Source: an uncultured Coprococcus sp. (GTDB lineage Bacteria; Bacillota; Clostridia; Lachnospirales; Lachnospiraceae). From it: a stretch of 7,364 nucleotides of DNA. Positions 6,421-7,364 of this stretch are shown one piece after another. Numbering within the stretch: position 1 is the first letter of the stretch; each line of letters begins with the position of its first letter. Under the pieces are notes generated by a model that did no database searches, was not told the origin of the DNA, and worked only from the letters and a program-made list of their open reading frames with translations. Where the stretch lies: NCBI GenBank assembly GCA_900557435.1, contig USSH01000118.1:1-7364 (forward strand), in the 5' to 3' direction. The translations under genes and the position numbers were made by a program.

Positions 6421-6480
6421 TATATAAACTATATACTTATATAAACAATATACCTATATAACTCAATACCATATAAACTG
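6421..6480. repeat. 17-bp TATA-rich imperfect tandem array
   Basis: Units are TATATAAACTATATACT (6421-6437), TATATAAACAATATACC (6438-6454), a 16-base variant TATATAACTCAATACC (6455-6470) and a partial ATATAAACTG (6471-6480). The array starts right at the ribosome binding site of the acidic membrane-protein gene and reaches its -35 box. Each unit supplies a TATATA that could act as a -10 element. Confidence 0.65.
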
Positions 6481-6484
6481 TCAA
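6455..6484 (-). promoter_or_regulatory. Predicted promoter for the acidic membrane-protein gene
   Basis: On the minus strand a perfect TTGACA (forward 6479-6484) is followed after 18 bases by TATATA (forward 6455-6460). A start near 6448 would give a leader of about 44 bases to the ATG at 6404. The -10 falls inside the 17-bp repeat array. Confidence 0.6.
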
Positions 6485-6510
6485 ATTACATCTTATTTCA
6501 AATAAAAAAG

Positions 6511-6582
6511 CGTACCAGGGCGGAGTCGAACCGCCCGTCATGGCTCCGGAGGCCATTGCCGTATCCGATTGGCTACTGGTAC
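6511..6582 (-). tRNA. tRNA-Arg, anticodon CCG
   Basis: Read on the minus strand, acceptor arms GTACCAG and CTGGTAC pair fully, with T8-A9, a D arm starting GCCA with GG in its loop, an anticodon stem ATGGC/GCCAT around loop CTCCGGA, a four-base variable loop (GACG), and a T arm GGCGG-TTCGACT-CCGCC. The anticodon is CCG, reading the arginine codon CGG. The discriminator base is G, and CCA is not encoded: the gene runs into C and then six T, which probably ends transcription. Its own promoter lies just upstream. Confidence 0.96.
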
Positions 6583-6591
6583 ACAGTTGGT

Positions 6592-6620
6592 ATGATACTA
6601 CAAAATCATAACTTTGGCAA
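6592..6620 (-). promoter_or_regulatory. Promoter of the tRNA-Arg gene
   Basis: On the minus strand TTGCCA (forward 6615-6620) and TATCAT (forward 6592-6597) lie exactly 17 bases apart, each one base from the sigma-A consensus. The start would be near 6585, giving a leader of only about three bases before the mature tRNA 5' end. Confidence 0.75.
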
Positions 6621-6626
6621 ATCAAA

Positions 6627-6682
6627 AATCTCCACAAATGTACAGGATATATATTACTATCTTATGTACATTGTGGAGATTT
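6627..6682 (-). terminator. Long hairpin terminator after the Ig-repeat gene
   Basis: AATCTCCACAAATGTACA (6627-6644) pairs with TGTACATTGTGGAGATT (6665-6681), with one bulged A and a 20-base AT-rich loop. On the minus strand the stem runs into TTTTT and then GATTTG. It lies about 100 bases after the stop codon of the Ig-repeat gene and just before the tRNA promoter, so it insulates the tRNA from upstream transcription. Confidence 0.8.
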
Positions 6683-6782
6683 AACTTCTATATTATCTCT
6701 TCTATTTATCTCTAAGATATTTATACTGGATTGTTTGTTTTTTCAGATCCGACTTTTATCATACCCTGGTTCTATTCTTCGA

Positions 6783-7364
6783 TTATTTCTTAATCGCAAA
6801 TACAACAGTTGTAAGATTTCCTGCCTTATCCTTCACCTTGAGTGTATACTTTCCAGGCTTTGTGACTGTCACAACTGACTTTATAGACTTACCATTTAAT
6901 GTTGCCTTATAGAGTCCGCTTCCGCCCTTATTGTCCTTGAGTGTGATCTTCACTGACTTCTTATATATCTGATTGTGCTTAACGCCGGATACAATTGGCT
7001 TTGTCTTATCAATGATAAACACTGCAGATGTAACATTTCCCGCTTTGTCAGCAACTTTTAATGTATATTTTCCTGCCTTGGTTACTACCGCACCATTCTT
7101 GACATTCTTTCCATTCAATGTTGCAGTCCTCAGACCAAATCCACCCTTGTTGTCACTGAATGTAAGCTTTACATTCTTATTATAAATACCATTATTCTTA
7201 ACGCCTGAGACAACTGGCTTTGTCTTATCAATGCCAAATACTACAGATGATACATTGCCAACTTTGTCTGTAACCTTTAATGTGTATTTACCATCTTTTG
7301 TGACCACTGTACCACTCTTGATGCTCTTTCCATTCAATGTTGCAGCTTTAATACCGCTTCCGCC
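6783..7364 (-). CDS. C-terminal part of a tandem Ig-like repeat surface protein (partial)
   Basis: Only the 3' end is present. The frame stays open to the window edge (GGC GGA AGC at 7364 downward), so the true start lies outside; the TTG at 7337 is inside a repeat and is not a start. The visible 193 residues are repeats of a 73-residue unit: DNKGGxGL, xxATLNGKxxK, VTKxGKYTLKVxDKAGNVT, VVFxIDKTKPxVSGVKxNxIY, then the strand before the next DNKGG. This pattern fits bacterial Ig-like domains, common in secreted or cell-surface adhesion proteins of Clostridia. The last unit ends in AIKK and a TAA stop, with no LPXTG motif, hydrophobic tail or cell-wall-binding module at the C-terminus, so any anchor must lie in the missing N-terminal part, or the protein is secreted. 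A hairpin terminator follows. The binding partner is unknown. Confidence 0.85.
   Translation of the reverse strand, partial: GGSGIKAATLNGKSIKSGTVVTKDGKYTLKVTDKVGNVSSVVFGIDKTKPVVSGVKNNGIYNKNVKLTFSDNKGGFGLRTATLNGKNVKNGAVVTKAGKYTLKVADKAGNVTSAVFIIDKTKPIVSGVKHNQIYKKSVKITLKDNKGGSGLYKATLNGKSIKSVVTVTKPGKYTLKVKDKAGNLTTVVFAIKK
6783..7364 (-). repeat. 219-bp coding tandem repeat
   Basis: The Ig-like units repeat with an exact 73-codon period. For example GGCTTTGTCTTATCAATG occurs at 6997-7014 and again at 7216-7233, 219 bases apart. About two and two-thirds units are visible and the array continues past the right edge. Confidence 0.85.

Noticed and set aside
6511..6582. tRNA gene as an integration site for a mobile element
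   Set aside because: No integrase gene and no duplicated tRNA 3' end were seen in the window.
6437..6637. 66-residue minus-strand frame across the tRNA
   Set aside because: It spans the tRNA-Arg gene and its promoter, so it cannot be a real coding region.
6783..7364. 219-bp repeats as a CRISPR-like or satellite array
   Set aside because: The repeat is in frame with a 73-residue protein unit and has no short repeat-spacer structure; it is a coding repeat.

Overview
The window looks like ordinary chromosomal DNA from a low-to-medium GC Gram-positive gut anaerobe, most probably a Lachnospiraceae-type Clostridia. This rests on the style of the LigA sequence, the acetyl-type MetA, AGGA-type ribosome binding sites, AT-rich intergenic DNA with U-tract terminators, a tRNA without an encoded CCA, and a surface protein made of tandem Ig-like repeats. 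I inferred the taxonomy from protein character only; no database was searched.

Layout. Positions 1-355 are gene-free and hold a bidirectional terminator (63-115) and a small palindromic element next to the metA stop codon (320-350). Three minus-strand genes follow, in transcription order: a 23S rRNA pseudouridine synthase of the RluF type (4183-3479), NAD-dependent DNA ligase LigA (3382-1346) and homoserine O-acetyltransferase MetA (1264-356). Gaps are 96 and 81 bases. LigA seems to have its own promoter (3422-3449), so read-through into metA is plausible. A 527-base AT-rich intergenic region (4184-4710) separates this group from a divergent plus-strand Lrp/AsnC-family regulator (4711-5175). 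That region holds a 12-bp tandem duplication, a good sigma-A-like promoter followed almost at once by a strong hairpin terminator, and a GC-richer islet with short open frames on both strands.

Downstream of the regulator a shared hairpin (5219-5267) separates it from a convergent minus-strand gene (6404-5271). This gene encodes a single-pass membrane protein with a very acidic cytoplasmic N-terminus and an extracellular domain of unknown function. Its promoter region overlaps a 17-bp TATA-rich tandem array. Next upstream is a tRNA-Arg(CCG) gene with its own near-consensus promoter, then a long hairpin terminator, then the 3' end of a large repeat protein that runs off the right edge (three 73-residue Ig-like units, 219-bp DNA period).

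The genes do not form one pathway: they are RNA modification, DNA replication/repair, methionine synthesis, amino-acid-responsive regulation and cell-surface functions. I see no mobile element, CRISPR array, phage gene or defence system, and no convincing new multi-gene system. The points most worth a second look are the substituted active-site motifs of LigA, the promoter-terminator arrangement with the GC islet ahead of the Lrp-type gene, and the 17-bp promoter repeat array.
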